In this document: positions 54,737 to 64,000 of the stretch, one piece after another
How the letters are laid out: the number at the start of each line of letters is the position of its first letter
How positions within the stretch are numbered: the first letter of the stretch is position 1
Assembly (NCBI RefSeq): GCF_014304815.1
Contig: NZ_CP047958.1
Location: 806,001-870,000, forward strand
Direction: 5' to 3'
Origin: Synechococcus sp. MIT S9220
GTDB lineage: Bacteria > Cyanobacteriota > Cyanobacteriia > PCC-6307 > Cyanobiaceae
Length of the DNA stretch: 64,000 bases
Position numbers and translations under genes: made by a program
The notes under the pieces: model-generated
The model's database searches: none
Seen by the model: the letters and a program-made list of their open reading frames with translations, nothing else
What the model was told of the DNA's origin: nothing

Positions 54737-55042
54737 TCAGTGACGGATTTCGAACCAGTCGGCACCGGTGATCGGCATCTGGCAGGGCCGAACAAGACGA
54801 ACTCTTGCTTCGCTGGGACCCTGTTCACACCAAAGCCTCAGCTCGTTGAGGGGGAGCTGATCACCTTCGGCTTGCACTTCCACTCGACCGTCATCCAGGT
54901 TGCGGACCCAGCCGCTGAGGCCCAGTTCAAGAGCCCGTCGCCGACAGGCCTGCCGAAAACCAACACCTTGAACGGTTCCTTCCACCAGAAAACGCCAACG
55001 TTCCTGAAGAGTGGCCGATCTCTGCCGGGTGTGGCGGGTCAC
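54737..55042 (-). CDS. acylphosphatase
   Basis: 101 residues from the GTG at 55042, which overlaps the stop of the corrinoid gene as GTGA. Acylphosphatase signature: RFLVEGTVQGVGFRQACRRR (catalytic Arg) and GWVRNLDDGRVEVQAEG (catalytic Asn). It hydrolyses acyl phosphates such as carbamoyl or 1,3-bisphosphoglycerate. An in-frame extension upstream (to 55162) is antisense-free but lies within the corrinoid gene and is not used. Last gene of the zwf-opcA-cbiA operon. Confidence 0.9.
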   Translation of the reverse strand: MTRHTRQRSATLQERWRFLVEGTVQGVGFRQACRRRALELGLSGWVRNLDDGRVEVQAEGDQLPLNELRLWCEQGPSEARVRLVRPCQMPITGADWFEIRH

Positions 55043-56433
55043 AAAGCGGCGACGTTCCGCTTCGCTGCGAAGCCGAGCGCGGCGCGCCATCTGCAGGGGA
55101 TCGTCGAGGATCCGACCCAGTGGAGGTGAACCCAGCTTGCGTGGAGATTGGGCAGGTTCCATCCCTCAGCTCTTCGCTCAACTTTCCAACCTTCAACCTG
55201 CCACAGAGGCCCAAAGCTGCCAACGCTTTCATCCGATTCACGGCACAGTTGCCAGCGATGGAATTCATGGCCTCTAAGCCTTTCACCCTGACGCAACAGA
55301 AGGCTGTCGGTTCGAGCCTCCAGCTGTCGGTAGCCCACCTGCAGCCGTCCTCGTTTGGCTTCAAACGGCAGGAGACCAGCCATCGCATGCAGTGTTCCGT
55401 ACGGATCGGCCAGGCCTCGACCTAGCAGCAGCATCCCTCCGCATTCGGCGTAGATCGGCTTGTCGCGAATCCATGCGTGCAGGGCTGAGAAGGTTGTTTT
55501 GCATGCACTCAGCTCGTCTGCATGCAACTCTGGAAATCCCCCGGGCAGGATGAGGCCGGTCGCTTCTGCTGGTGGAGCCGTATCGCTTAAGGGACTCCAG
55601 GGCAGCACTGGCATCCCCAAAAGCTCCAGGCACTCCTGCATCTCGGGGTAGCGGAAGTGGAAAGCCTCATCTTGGGCGACGGCCACGGGCAATGATTGTT
55701 GCTGTGACGTCTCCAGCTCTGGAGACAGGACATGCCGAATCGGGTCGGGGCCAGGCCTTGGTGCTTTCAGGAGAGGCCCCAACACGTCCATGTTGAGGTG
55801 CTGCTCCGCCAGAGCTGCCCAGCGCCCCAGTCGCTGTTGTAGTGAGCTCAGCTCATGGGCGGGAGCAAGACCGAGATGTCGGTTTGGAAGCTCCAGGTCA
55901 GGATCCCCGGGCAGGCAGCCCAGGCAGTGCACACCGATGTCCGTGAGCACCTCCTCAAGTAGCTCCCGATGCCTGGGACTGCTCACTCGATTCAGCACAA
56001 CGCCAGCAAGATTGAGGCGTGGATCAAGATCTCTAAAACCTCGAACCAGTGCGCCGAGAGATCGGGCCTGACCTCCAGCATCCACCACCAGCACCACCGG
56101 AAGGCCCAGGCTCACAGCCACATCGGCAGTACTCCCCTCGGAGCTGGATCCAATGCCATCGAACAGGCCCATCACGCCTTCAACCAGGGCCATGTCACAA
56201 CGCCCGCCATAACCGTTGAAGCTGAGCTCAACCCACTCCTCGCCGCATAGAGGCAGGTCAAGGTTTCGGCAGGGTTGGTTCGCCGCTAACGAGAGCAGTT
56301 GCGGATCGAGATAGTCGGGGCCGACCTTGAAGGGCTGAATGCTGTGCCCAAGTTGGCGGGCCCAGGCAATCAGGCAGAGGCTGAGCAGGGTTTTTCCGCT
56401 GCCGCTGGCCGGAGCAGCGATCACGCAGGCCAT
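55039..56433 (-). CDS. cbiA: cobyrinate a,c-diamide synthase (CbiA/CobB)
   Basis: 464 residues. N-terminal P-loop ATPase domain (VIAAPASGSGKTLLSLCLI) and C-terminal class I glutamine amidotransferase domain with LILPGGFPELHADELS and the nucleophile in IYAECGGMLLLGR. It amidates cobyrinate at a and c positions for cobalamin (pseudocobalamin in marine cyanobacteria). No other corrinoid gene is close; it lies 57 nt downstream of opcA, so it shares the pentose-phosphate operon. Confidence 0.95.
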   Translation of the reverse strand: MACVIAAPASGSGKTLLSLCLIAWARQLGHSIQPFKVGPDYLDPQLLSLAANQPCRNLDLPLCGEEWVELSFNGYGGRCDMALVEGVMGLFDGIGSSSEGSTADVAVSLGLPVVLVVDAGGQARSLGALVRGFRDLDPRLNLAGVVLNRVSSPRHRELLEEVLTDIGVHCLGCLPGDPDLELPNRHLGLAPAHELSSLQQRLGRWAALAEQHLNMDVLGPLLKAPRPGPDPIRHVLSPELETSQQQSLPVAVAQDEAFHFRYPEMQECLELLGMPVLPWSPLSDTAPPAEATGLILPGGFPELHADELSACKTTFSALHAWIRDKPIYAECGGMLLLGRGLADPYGTLHAMAGLLPFEAKRGRLQVGYRQLEARTDSLLLRQGERLRGHEFHRWQLCRESDESVGSFGPLWQVEGWKVERRAEGWNLPNLHASWVHLHWVGSSTIPCRWRAALGFAAKRNVAAL

Positions 56434-56490
56434 GGTGTGAGCGGAGATGGTTAGAGCGGAGCGACAGGAGAGCTCCCGCTCAGCGGGGGA

Positions 56491-57774
56491 TTAGCTGATT
56501 AGCTTGGCAGCCAGCGGGGCCGCAGCAGCCAGCAAAGGGTTGGTGGAGTCATGGCCACCTTCCAGTTGGCGAGACACATCCGCCTCGACTGGGGAATGCT
56601 GCACTGGAACGACCTCTTCAATCAACTCCATGCTGGCCATTCCACCAGCTTCGAGTCGCATGCAGCCCCCGGACTCAGCGCAGAGAATCACGCAGATCGC
56701 AGGCTGATTGTCTGGTTTGCAGATCAGGCGCAGTCCCACAATCTGACCAGGATGAATGCTGGGTTGCCCCATCGGCACTGGCGACACGCGCATCTGAACA
56801 TCAGCTCCATCAGTGCGCTTGAAGTTGGCACTGATGCTCTGGTCAGGGTTGCGCTGGGTGTGCTGCAGCTCCCAGCCAAGCCGGTCGGCGATCCAGGATC
56901 CGAGCAGCAGACCCTGAACTGGATGGTCGCCCTCGACATCGATGTCGAGCTGAACCACATGGCCAAGGGCATCGCGGCGATGCGGTGGATCGAAGACCAT
57001 GGCGAGGGTCTGATGCCAGCTGCCAAGGCGCAGCCAATTCAGATCGTTGACTGCCTGCCCCGCATCGATTCTGGAGGCCAACAGGTTGAGGCAGAAGCCA
57101 GGCTCGCCCAGGGCGGAATCGAGAATCAGACGGCGCGGTGAGCTAGCAAGTTGTTGCAGGAGCTCAGGGGCTTCATCAAGGGCTCCGTTCCACCACACCC
57201 AGGCGGGCAGCTCCTCTGGCAACAGAGGATCGAGGATCGCCAGACCCTCCTGAAGGGCAGGCTTGCCTCCACGCAACACCACCACATCCCCGCAGGCAAC
57301 AGTTCCACCGCCTTCTTCTGGAAGCGGACAGTAGGCAGCCACAAGTGTTTCAAGCGGCTGTTCGGAATCAAGGCTGGGCGCCAGGGTGATCAGTCGCCGC
57401 GGGCGCAGATTGCTGAGAGCGGCATCAACATGCTGGCCTCTCAGATCCTCACTGGTATGCCCCCCGTCCATCTGGCCGAGACACGTCGCCACTGCTTCGG
57501 TGAGCGGTGGTGTGCTGATGGGCAGATCGCCATCCACGACAGACTGACGTCCTGCTGCAATCAGCTGCGATCTCTGCACGCCAGTGATCGGGCCATCCAG
57601 GCGGCCGGTGCGCACCAGCTGTTGCTCAACCCAGGCCGGTTGCCAGATGAGCAGGCAGAACGTGTGGGCACCGACGTTGTTGGGCTGATCCCTTGACCAG
57701 AGCTGTTCGAGATAGCCGGGGACCTCAGAGGGCGGCAGTTCGAGAGGGGTTTGAAGTGTGAGCTGGGGGGACAT
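56491..57774 (-). CDS. opcA: glucose-6-phosphate dehydrogenase assembly protein OpcA
   Basis: 427 residues. OpcA of cyanobacteria: N-terminal LPPSEVPGYLEQLWSRDQ and NVGAHTFCLLIWQPAWVEQ are typical, with a C-terminal MASMELIEEVVPVQH. It is the allosteric effector of G6PDH and is redox-sensitive through cysteines (AHTFCLLI, ICVILCAESGGC). It follows zwf by 44 nt, the normal cyanobacterial order. Confidence 0.95.
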   Translation of the reverse strand: MSPQLTLQTPLELPPSEVPGYLEQLWSRDQPNNVGAHTFCLLIWQPAWVEQQLVRTGRLDGPITGVQRSQLIAAGRQSVVDGDLPISTPPLTEAVATCLGQMDGGHTSEDLRGQHVDAALSNLRPRRLITLAPSLDSEQPLETLVAAYCPLPEEGGGTVACGDVVVLRGGKPALQEGLAILDPLLPEELPAWVWWNGALDEAPELLQQLASSPRRLILDSALGEPGFCLNLLASRIDAGQAVNDLNWLRLGSWHQTLAMVFDPPHRRDALGHVVQLDIDVEGDHPVQGLLLGSWIADRLGWELQHTQRNPDQSISANFKRTDGADVQMRVSPVPMGQPSIHPGQIVGLRLICKPDNQPAICVILCAESGGCMRLEAGGMASMELIEEVVPVQHSPVEADVSRQLEGGHDSTNPLLAAAAPLAAKLIS

Positions 57775-57818
57775 GGTGCAGCCGGTTGATTGGGACAGGT
57801 GTGGTCAGTCGGATCTGG

Positions 57819-59342
57819 TCATGGACGTCGCCAGAGCAAGCCATCACGGGCAAGGAGGGCATCGGATGCAGCAGGTCCCCAGGTTCTTGATTCATAGGGG
57901 TGAATCGGCAGCTGCCAGGGGCTGTCTTCAATCAGCTCCAGAAGAGGGGTGTAGAGACGCCAGGCTGCTTCCACCTCATCACTGCGGGTGAACAGCGTGG
58001 GATCGCCGAGCATGGCGTCGGCTAGCAGGCGCACATAGCCCTCATCGGATGGCTCTCCGAATGATTCGTCGTAGGAAAATTCCATTTCCACAGGTCGGCT
58101 GCGCATGCCGGAACCTGGAGACTTCACTTCAAAACGGAATTCAGCACCTTCATCCGGCTGAATTCTCAACACCAATTGATTGGCGGTTGGCCCTCCTCCA
58201 GCGGCATCAAAGAGATGCACCGGTGCCTCCCTGAAGGTGAGCACCACCTCGCTGAGGCGCTTCGGCAGTCGTTTACCTGTGCGCACATAGAAGGGCACGC
58301 CCTGCCAACGCCAGTTGTCGATGAACAGTTTCATCGCCACATAGGTTTCTGTGGTGCTGTTGGCATCGACGCCATGCTCCTGGCGATAGCCGGGCAGAGG
58401 TGAGTCCTGGGTGCCACCGGGGCCGTACTGACCGCGGATGCAGCAGTTCCAGGGTTCGTTTTCGTCCGCCAGCCGTGCCGCCTGCAAAACTTTCGCTTTT
58501 TCACTGCGGATCGCTTCCGGGTCAAAGCGTCCAGGCGTTTCCATGGCTGTAATCGCCAGCATCTGGGTCAGGTGGTTCTGCACCATGTCCCTGAGTGCAC
58601 CTGATGTTTCGTAATAGCCGGCTCGCTCCTCTACACCGACCGTTTCTGCGGCTGTGATCTGAACACTTGAGATGTAGTTCCTGTTCCAGATCGGCTCGAA
58701 AATTGTGTTGGCAAACCTCAGAACCATGATGTTCTGAACGGTCTCTTTGCCCAGATAGTGGTCAATGCGGAAGATCTGATTTTCCTGCCCACAGCTCTGA
58801 ACTACCCGATTGAGGTTCTGGGCGCTTCCGTAATCCCTGCCAAAGGGCTTTTCGATCACCACACGACTGCGTTGCGGATCCTTCAGCAGGCCGGCGTCGG
58901 CGAGAGAGCGGCAGCCACTGCCATAAAACTTGGGTGAAACCGATAGATAAAACGTACGGTTGCTGCGGGTTGCTCGCGTCCTGTCGATCTCGTCCAGTCG
59001 GTGCCCGAGCTTGACCAGATCCTCGGGCTGCTGAAGATCCACCGGTTCGTAAAACATTCCTGCCGAAAACTGCTCCCAGGCAGCACGGTTCTCATTCACC
59101 GAGGTCTCCATGGCTTCCGCCATTTTTTGGCGGAATTCCTCATCACTCCATGGGCGCCGAGCACATCCCAGCAATGCAAATTCACTGGGCAGGCGTCGCT
59201 GTCGAAACAACTCGAACAGGGCCGGCACCAATTTGCGATGCGTGAGGTCACCACTTGCGCCGAAGATCACCAGGCATTGGGGAGCGATCACGCGCTCCTG
59301 ACGCAGGCCGACCCTCAGCGGGTTTGTCATCGTTGCGCTCAT
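57819..59342 (-). CDS. zwf: glucose-6-phosphate 1-dehydrogenase
   Basis: 507 residues. NADP-binding FGASGDLTHRKLVPALFELF, the substrate/active-site region RIDHYLGKETVQNIMVLRFAN (catalytic His further on) and the C-terminal FIDNWRWQGVPFYVRTGKRL. First enzyme of the oxidative pentose phosphate pathway, the main night-time NADPH source. First gene of the zwf-opcA-cbiA-acylphosphatase operon; the hairpin at 59444-59473 upstream belongs to petH. Confidence 0.97.
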   Translation of the reverse strand: MSATMTNPLRVGLRQERVIAPQCLVIFGASGDLTHRKLVPALFELFRQRRLPSEFALLGCARRPWSDEEFRQKMAEAMETSVNENRAAWEQFSAGMFYEPVDLQQPEDLVKLGHRLDEIDRTRATRSNRTFYLSVSPKFYGSGCRSLADAGLLKDPQRSRVVIEKPFGRDYGSAQNLNRVVQSCGQENQIFRIDHYLGKETVQNIMVLRFANTIFEPIWNRNYISSVQITAAETVGVEERAGYYETSGALRDMVQNHLTQMLAITAMETPGRFDPEAIRSEKAKVLQAARLADENEPWNCCIRGQYGPGGTQDSPLPGYRQEHGVDANSTTETYVAMKLFIDNWRWQGVPFYVRTGKRLPKRLSEVVLTFREAPVHLFDAAGGGPTANQLVLRIQPDEGAEFRFEVKSPGSGMRSRPVEMEFSYDESFGEPSDEGYVRLLADAMLGDPTLFTRSDEVEAAWRLYTPLLELIEDSPWQLPIHPYESRTWGPAASDALLARDGLLWRRP

Positions 59343-59443
59343 GACACCGGAAGCTCTGACGCAGGTTTAACCAGGAATCCCCGCGCTGACAGTGCTCCGG
59401 AACATCCCGCGACGTTTTGTCGTCGTCTCGGGACAACCCAAAC

Positions 59444-59473
59444 AAAAAAAAGCCCACCATGCGGCGGGCTTTT
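59444..59473 (-). terminator. Rho-independent terminator of petH
   Basis: On the minus strand an 8-bp stem AAAAGCCC/GGGCTTTT (59448-59455 with 59466-59473), extended by two C-G pairs, is followed by a T-tract (59449 down to 59444). It lies 24 nt after the petH stop, and insulates petH from zwf. Confidence 0.8.
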
Positions 59474-59496
59474 GTCTTGAATCTGACTGAGAAAAC

Positions 59497-60840
<1,344 letters not shown>

Positions 60841-60939
60841 TCATCAACGTCGGCCTTAAGTCGACCCGACCTTCACAGCAGATTGCGGTCTGGTCTTCAG
60901 CCTGACTTTCCTTAGGATTCCCTTGTTACGTTCTTCAGG

Positions 60940-61485
60940 TTGAACTTCGCCGACTCCTTGACGACTCTTCAGCGAGCAACTAGAGGCCGTCAACAGACGA
61001 TTGAGCAGACCATTGAGCGTCTGCCGCAAGGGGTTCGTCGGCTGGCTGTTCAGCTGCGAACGGATCAAACAGTGGATCACCTTTGGCAGGTGCTCACTGA
61101 CTATGAAGGTCTCAGCAATTTCATCCCCAATCTCAGCAGCAGCAAGCTGATTGAGCGTTCCGGGAGTCGAGTCACTCTCGCCCAGGTTGGCAGTCAGCAA
61201 CTGGTTTTAGGCCTGAAATTTTCGGCTGAAGTCCAGCTGGAACTGACGGAACATCGTCCCGAAGGATTGCTTCAATTCAAAATGCTGAAAGGTGATTTTC
61301 GGCGTTTCGAAGGTGCCTGGCGTTTGCAGGCTGTTCCTGATCAAACACTGGTTCTTTACGAACTCACCGTTCAGGGCTGCCTGGGCATGCCCGTTGCACT
61401 GATCGAACAGCGTCTGCGACAAGACCTCAATGACAATCTCCTCGCGGTTGAGCAAGAAACGATTCGCCGATTCACTGAGGCCTGA
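60940..61485 (+). CDS. SRPBCC (polyketide cyclase/START-like) protein
   Basis: 181 residues from a TTG start. A START-like domain: VRRLAVQLRTDQTVDHLWQV, LTDYEGLSNFIPNLSSSKLIE, LKFSAEVQLELTEHRPEGLL, ending in the long C-terminal helix (ALIEQRLRQDLNDNLLAVEQE). Such lipid- or pigment-binding proteins are common near photosynthetic genes in cyanobacteria; ligand unknown. It is divergent from petH, with ~140 nt of intergenic DNA. Confidence 0.85.
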   Translation: MNFADSLTTLQRATRGRQQTIEQTIERLPQGVRRLAVQLRTDQTVDHLWQVLTDYEGLSNFIPNLSSSKLIERSGSRVTLAQVGSQQLVLGLKFSAEVQLELTEHRPEGLLQFKMLKGDFRRFEGAWRLQAVPDQTLVLYELTVQGCLGMPVALIEQRLRQDLNDNLLAVEQETIRRFTEA

Positions 61486-61550
61486 TCGTTTCTCTTGAGT
61501 AGAGCTTTTGAGGTTCTTAAATGAGCTCCTCAGTCAATGATCAATTGTCA

Positions 61551-61576
61551 TAAAAAAACATCCATGAACTGGATGT
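61551..61576 (-). terminator. terminator downstream of tRNA-Glu
   Basis: Stem ACATCCA (61558-61564) and TGGATGT (61570-61576) with a 5-nt loop, followed on the minus strand by a run of seven T (61558 down to 61552). Classic Rho-independent terminator positioned ~26 nt after the tRNA 3' end. Confidence 0.85.
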
Positions 61577-61602
61577 GATGCTGCATGAAGCAAATCAATC
61601 AA

Positions 61603-61675
61603 TACCCCCAAGGGGATTCGAACCCCTGTCGCCTCCGTGAAAGGGAGGTGTCCTAGGCCTCTAGACGATGGGGGC
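61603..61675 (-). tRNA. trnE: tRNA-Glu (UUC anticodon)
   Basis: 73 nt on the minus strand. Acceptor stem GCCCCCA/TGGGGGT with A discriminator, D arm TCGTCTAGAGGCCTAGGAC, anticodon arm CCTCCCTTTCACGGAGG with anticodon TTC, and T arm AGGGGTTCGAATCCCCT. In cyanobacteria tRNA-Glu(UUC) serves both translation and, via glutamyl-tRNA reductase, 5-aminolevulinate synthesis for chlorophyll and bilins. CCA is not encoded. Confidence 0.95.
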
Positions 61676-61716
61676 GAGGCCGTGCTCTCAGGTGTTCTCC
61701 CGAGCACCAAATGAAA

Positions 61717-62883
61717 TTACGGTTCCGACTGACCCTCCGTCAAGGCAGCGGTCAACTTCTCTTGTCCTTGTCCTTGCCAGACAGGGACATTGAAGGTGAA
61801 ACAGGCTCCTTTTCCTGGTTCTGAGACAACTCCAATGCGTCCGCCATGCACCTCAACGATTCGTCGGCAGACGGAAAGTCCAACTCCAAATCCCGATGTT
61901 CCTCCGGAGGTTTGAGGCAGCCGCACACGGTCCAAAAAAATGCGTTGCTGTTCTGCTTCGGGGATGCCAGGACCGCTGTCGCTGATACTCACCTGCACCC
62001 ACTGACTGGTGCGATGCACCATGGCCAGTGCAATCGTGCCGCCGTCCTGGGTGTATTTGAGTGCGTTCTCCAGAAGATTGAGCAGCACCTGACGCATGCG
62101 CCGCTGATCAGCGAAGACGAGTGGCAGATCGGCCGGAATGTCGGTGTTGATGGTCACGTCCCGGCCGAGCCAAAGCTTCTCCAGTTCAAGGATGGCTTCT
62201 GCAGCGATGCTGGCCAGGTCAAGTCTCTGGGGGTTGAAGAGAGCTTCCCAGCGTGTGCTCCCCACCTCCAACAGATCCTTGGACAGCAAGGCGATTTCAT
62301 CGAGGCGACGTTTCAAGACGTCGCGGAATCGGTTGAGATCAATCTGACCAAGCTGCTGGCTCTGAAGTGCCAGTGTTGCGGCTGTTAGGGGCGTGCGAAG
62401 TTCGTGGGCCACCATCCTCAGAAGACGCTCCTGAGATTGAAGGCGGTCAATCAGAGTTTCATTTTCCTGCCGTAGCACCAACAGCTGATCCTCGAGTTGA
62501 AGCTCGCGCTGGGTGCGGCTTCCGTCGAGTTCCGTGGGCTTCAGGCTCAGGCCAAGTCCGCTCACGACTTCATCCTGTTGCCAACGAGGTACCCAGCCTC
62601 GAAGCTGCTGAAAAATGCTGCTACCCGCAAAAACCTGCTTTGGCATGGGCTGAAGCTTCACCAATGCAGGCGTCACCACCAAGCGGTGGAGTTCCAGCAA
62701 CTCTGGGTGCTCCACAGGATCAGCCACCTGGAGTGTCACGTCAAAACCGCAGTCCTCCTGTTCCAGGAACTGGATCAGCGAACGCAGATCACCGCTGGAG
62801 AGATGGTGACGACCTGCGACCAGGAGCAGAGTCAGCTGCTGACGTGGTGTGGGATCAATCCCGCCCACCAGGTGTTGCTCCAA
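61717..62883 (-). CDS. sasA: circadian output histidine kinase SasA
   Basis: 388 residues, almost the same length as S. elongatus SasA (387). The N-terminal KaiB-like thioredoxin-fold sensor (~15-100, [23 protein letters not shown]) binds KaiC; after a coiled coil the H-box is [15 protein letters not shown] with His160, followed by an N-box ([16 protein letters not shown]) and G boxes ([36 protein letters not shown]). It transfers clock phase to RpaA by phosphorylation. A TTG start is used. kaiBC and rpaA are not in the window. Confidence 0.95.
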   Translation of the reverse strand: MEQHLVGGIDPTPRQQLTLLLVAGRHHLSSGDLRSLIQFLEQEDCGFDVTLQVADPVEHPELLELHRLVVTPALVKLQPMPKQVFAGSSIFQQLRGWVPRWQQDEVVSGLGLSLKPTELDGSRTQRELQLEDQLLVLRQENETLIDRLQSQERLLRMVAHELRTPLTAATLALQSQQLGQIDLNRFRDVLKRRLDEIALLSKDLLEVGSTRWEALFNPQRLDLASIAAEAILELEKLWLGRDVTINTDIPADLPLVFADQRRMRQVLLNLLENALKYTQDGGTIALAMVHRTSQWVQVSISDSGPGIPEAEQQRIFLDRVRLPQTSGGTSGFGVGLSVCRRIVEVHGGRIGVVSEPGKGACFTFNVPVWQGQGQEKLTAALTEGQSEP

Positions 62884-62971
62884 AAGATGAGCCTTACCTT
62901 ATGGGTTTTTGCAAAGGTCAGCAGAACCGCTAAGACGATTTTGAACAGACTGTTGTCAGTCAGGACTTTTC

Positions 62972-63547
62972 ATGGCCCTTCTTCCTGTTGAACGCCGTGG
63001 TGCTCCACCTCCGGATGGTGAGTCCCCGGCTTCGCAGCGGGTTTACCTCGACAGCAATCTCAGGCGTTGGTTTGCGCGAAATCTCGGCCTTTGGCGTTCA
63101 CGACGTCAATACGTTTTTAAGAATGAGGAAGTTCTTTTCCTGGACATGATGATCCGGGTGGAGATTTTTGCGGAATCACGTGTTGGCAAGCCCCACTACC
63201 GCATGAGCTGGTGGCCTGAACATGAAACAGATTTCTTCGATCGCAAACCCCGTTACCAGCGTGAAGGCGTCATGGAAGCAACGCTGATGGGTCATCAGTT
63301 GCTACGCAGTCGTGCCTATCTCGAAGAAGTCGAGTCACGAACGCAGATTCGTCAGGTGGATGAACATGAAGTGGTCTTCGAATCGCATTACCTGGACTGG
63401 GATGTGCAGGAATACACACGATTGATCGATCAGGATCGTTTCCGATCACGTGCGATCTACAGCTGGCAGAAAGGTGATCTGGAAATCGTGGAACATCACC
63501 ACGAAACCCGTCTTGAAGATGCTTCCGCTCCGATTGACACTCAGTGA
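62972..63547 (+). CDS. conserved protein, unknown (possible CpeS/CpcS-like lyase fold)
   Basis: 191 residues. It begins with a Pro-rich segment, then LRRWFARNLGLWRSRRQYVF, an alternating beta pattern (LFLDMMIRVEIFAES, YRMSWWPEHETDFFD, HEVVFESHYLDWDVQE) and ends EIVEHHHETRLEDA. The N-terminal LGLWRSRRQY and the beta-barrel pattern resemble the CpcS/CpeS phycobiliprotein lyases of the fatty-acid-binding-protein fold, but this similarity is weak and I do not assign the function. Divergent from sasA by 88 nt. Confidence 0.6.
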   Translation: MALLPVERRGAPPPDGESPASQRVYLDSNLRRWFARNLGLWRSRRQYVFKNEEVLFLDMMIRVEIFAESRVGKPHYRMSWWPEHETDFFDRKPRYQREGVMEATLMGHQLLRSRAYLEEVESRTQIRQVDEHEVVFESHYLDWDVQEYTRLIDQDRFRSRAIYSWQKGDLEIVEHHHETRLEDASAPIDTQ

Positions 63548-63847
63548 GTTGAGTTTTCTTCGCTGTCTACGTCGGTCCCAAGCAGAGCGTTTGTCGGGAT
63601 CAGTACTGTTGTCTCGTTATCAAAGTCCTCGTAAGCCCTGACTGGCTTGATGGTCTGCCAGTGGTTTGAGCTGAGTGCCGACCAACGTCATGACAAGAAT
63701 GCTGGATCTGGTCTCAACCCGGATGCACCCCTTTGTCCGGACACCGAGCAGTTCCGCTGTTGGTCAGGGATGGATCTTGTCGCAACCACTTCCTAGCCAT
63801 TTTTCGCTGATATGAGGCAGCATGGGCCCGCTCCCTTAAGTCTGTCA
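63548..63847. other. 300-nt stretch with one possible micro-ORF
   Basis: No established gene. It holds a 48-codon plus-strand ORF (63650-63796, listed separately) and no tRNA, terminator or repeat that I can recognise. Confidence 0.5.
63650..63796 (+). CDS. possible 48-aa soluble protein
   Basis: A small ORF with start ATG 63650 and stop TAG, peptide beginning MVCQWFELSADQRHDKNAGSG and rich in Cys, Trp and Asp. Composition is protein-like, including three cysteines, but no family or strong ribosome site is recognised. Could be spurious. Confidence 0.3.
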   Translation: MVCQWFELSADQRHDKNAGSGLNPDAPLCPDTEQFRCWSGMDLVATTS

Positions 63848-64000
63848 GTGCGTATCCCCCGTCCCAGTCTTCCGAAGGCGTTCCGAACTGGTCTGCTTCT
63901 CGCAGCGCTTCCTCTCAATACTTCCATTGCATTCGCTCAAGGGGCAGCTGGAGCGACAACCCCGGCCACGGGGATTGAAATCGAGCGGATGGTTTCAATC
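63848..64000 (+). CDS. secreted protein, 3'-truncated by window edge
   Basis: A GTG at 63848 opens a frame to the window end (51 codons). The first ~33 residues form a signal peptide: basic RIPRPSLPKAFRT, hydrophobic GLLLAALPLNTSIAFA and a cleavage site before QGAAG. The mature part visible (GAAGATTPATGIEIERMVS) is too short for family assignment. The rest lies outside the window. Confidence 0.5.
   Translation, partial: MRIPRPSLPKAFRTGLLLAALPLNTSIAFAQGAAGATTPATGIEIERMVSI

Overview
The window is chromosomal DNA of a marine picocyanobacterium, most likely a phycobilisome-containing Synechococcus (subcluster 5.1-like) or a close Cyanobium relative. The reasons are moderately high GC, very dense packing with many 1-4 nt start/stop overlaps, cyanobacterial marker genes (petG, cytM, chlI, crtL, sasA, a CURT1/CAAD thylakoid protein, DUF3370, DUF2973, DUF1400), a ferredoxin-NADP reductase carrying an N-terminal CpcD-like phycobilisome-linker domain, and the small RNA Yfr1 between guaB and trxA. 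I see no rRNA, CRISPR array, insertion sequence, prophage or integrase; the only tRNA is tRNA-Glu(UUC) near 61.6 kb. All genes appear intact except the two cut by the window edges.

Layout: 0-4.4 kb holds the end of a sodium symporter, DUF2721, cysS and a small low-GC stretch of weak ORFs. 4.4-13.9 kb has polA, an HlyD/MacA-type adaptor, ychF, a Prx5-type peroxiredoxin, a SemiSWEET, a Coq4 homologue and an MFS transporter. 13.9-22.4 kb has a DUF1400 alpha/beta hydrolase, an orphan peptide-type ABC binding protein with one permease, hom, sufE, 5-formyl-THF cycloligase and a methyltransferase. 22.4-25.4 kb is an accessory patch of tiny, mostly unrecognised proteins. 25.4-30.8 kb is a tight minus-strand operon, cytM-trmH-serine hydrolase-DUF3370-chlI-ruvC, divergent from petG. 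30.8-33.9 kb reads guaB3-(Yfr1)-trxA-hisH-rsmD, with rsmD running antisense into petG.

33.9-42.7 kb contains the CAAD protein, gyrA-crtL, a GH57 branching enzyme, leuA and an orphan sugar-type ABC permease. 42.7-46.6 kb is a second patch of small secreted, membrane and unknown proteins (including a Nif11-like protein, an MTH1187-type protein and a secreted HExxH-type protein). 46.6-53.3 kb has an RluA-type pseudouridine synthase, a PgpH-like 7TM-HD phosphohydrolase, folD, crtE, a DUF212 membrane protein and a RecD-like helicase. 53.3-60.8 kb carries a GAP-family membrane protein, a histidine phosphatase and the zwf-opcA-cbiA-acylphosphatase operon downstream of petH. 60.9-64 kb has an SRPBCC protein, tRNA-Glu, sasA, an unknown protein and the beginning of a secreted protein.

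Functional themes: photosynthetic electron transport and NADPH supply (petG, cytM, petH, zwf, opcA), pigment synthesis (chlI, crtE, crtL), circadian output (sasA), amino-acid, purine, folate and corrinoid biosynthesis (hom, leuA, hisH, guaB3, folD, 5-FCL, cbiA), and DNA replication and repair (polA, gyrA, ruvC, RecD-like helicase). Nothing here looks like a wholly new multi-gene system. The items most worth following are the Yfr1 locus, the petG/rsmD antisense overlap, the two patches of tiny unknown genes, the corrinoid gene inside the zwf-opcA operon and the expanded FNR linker.
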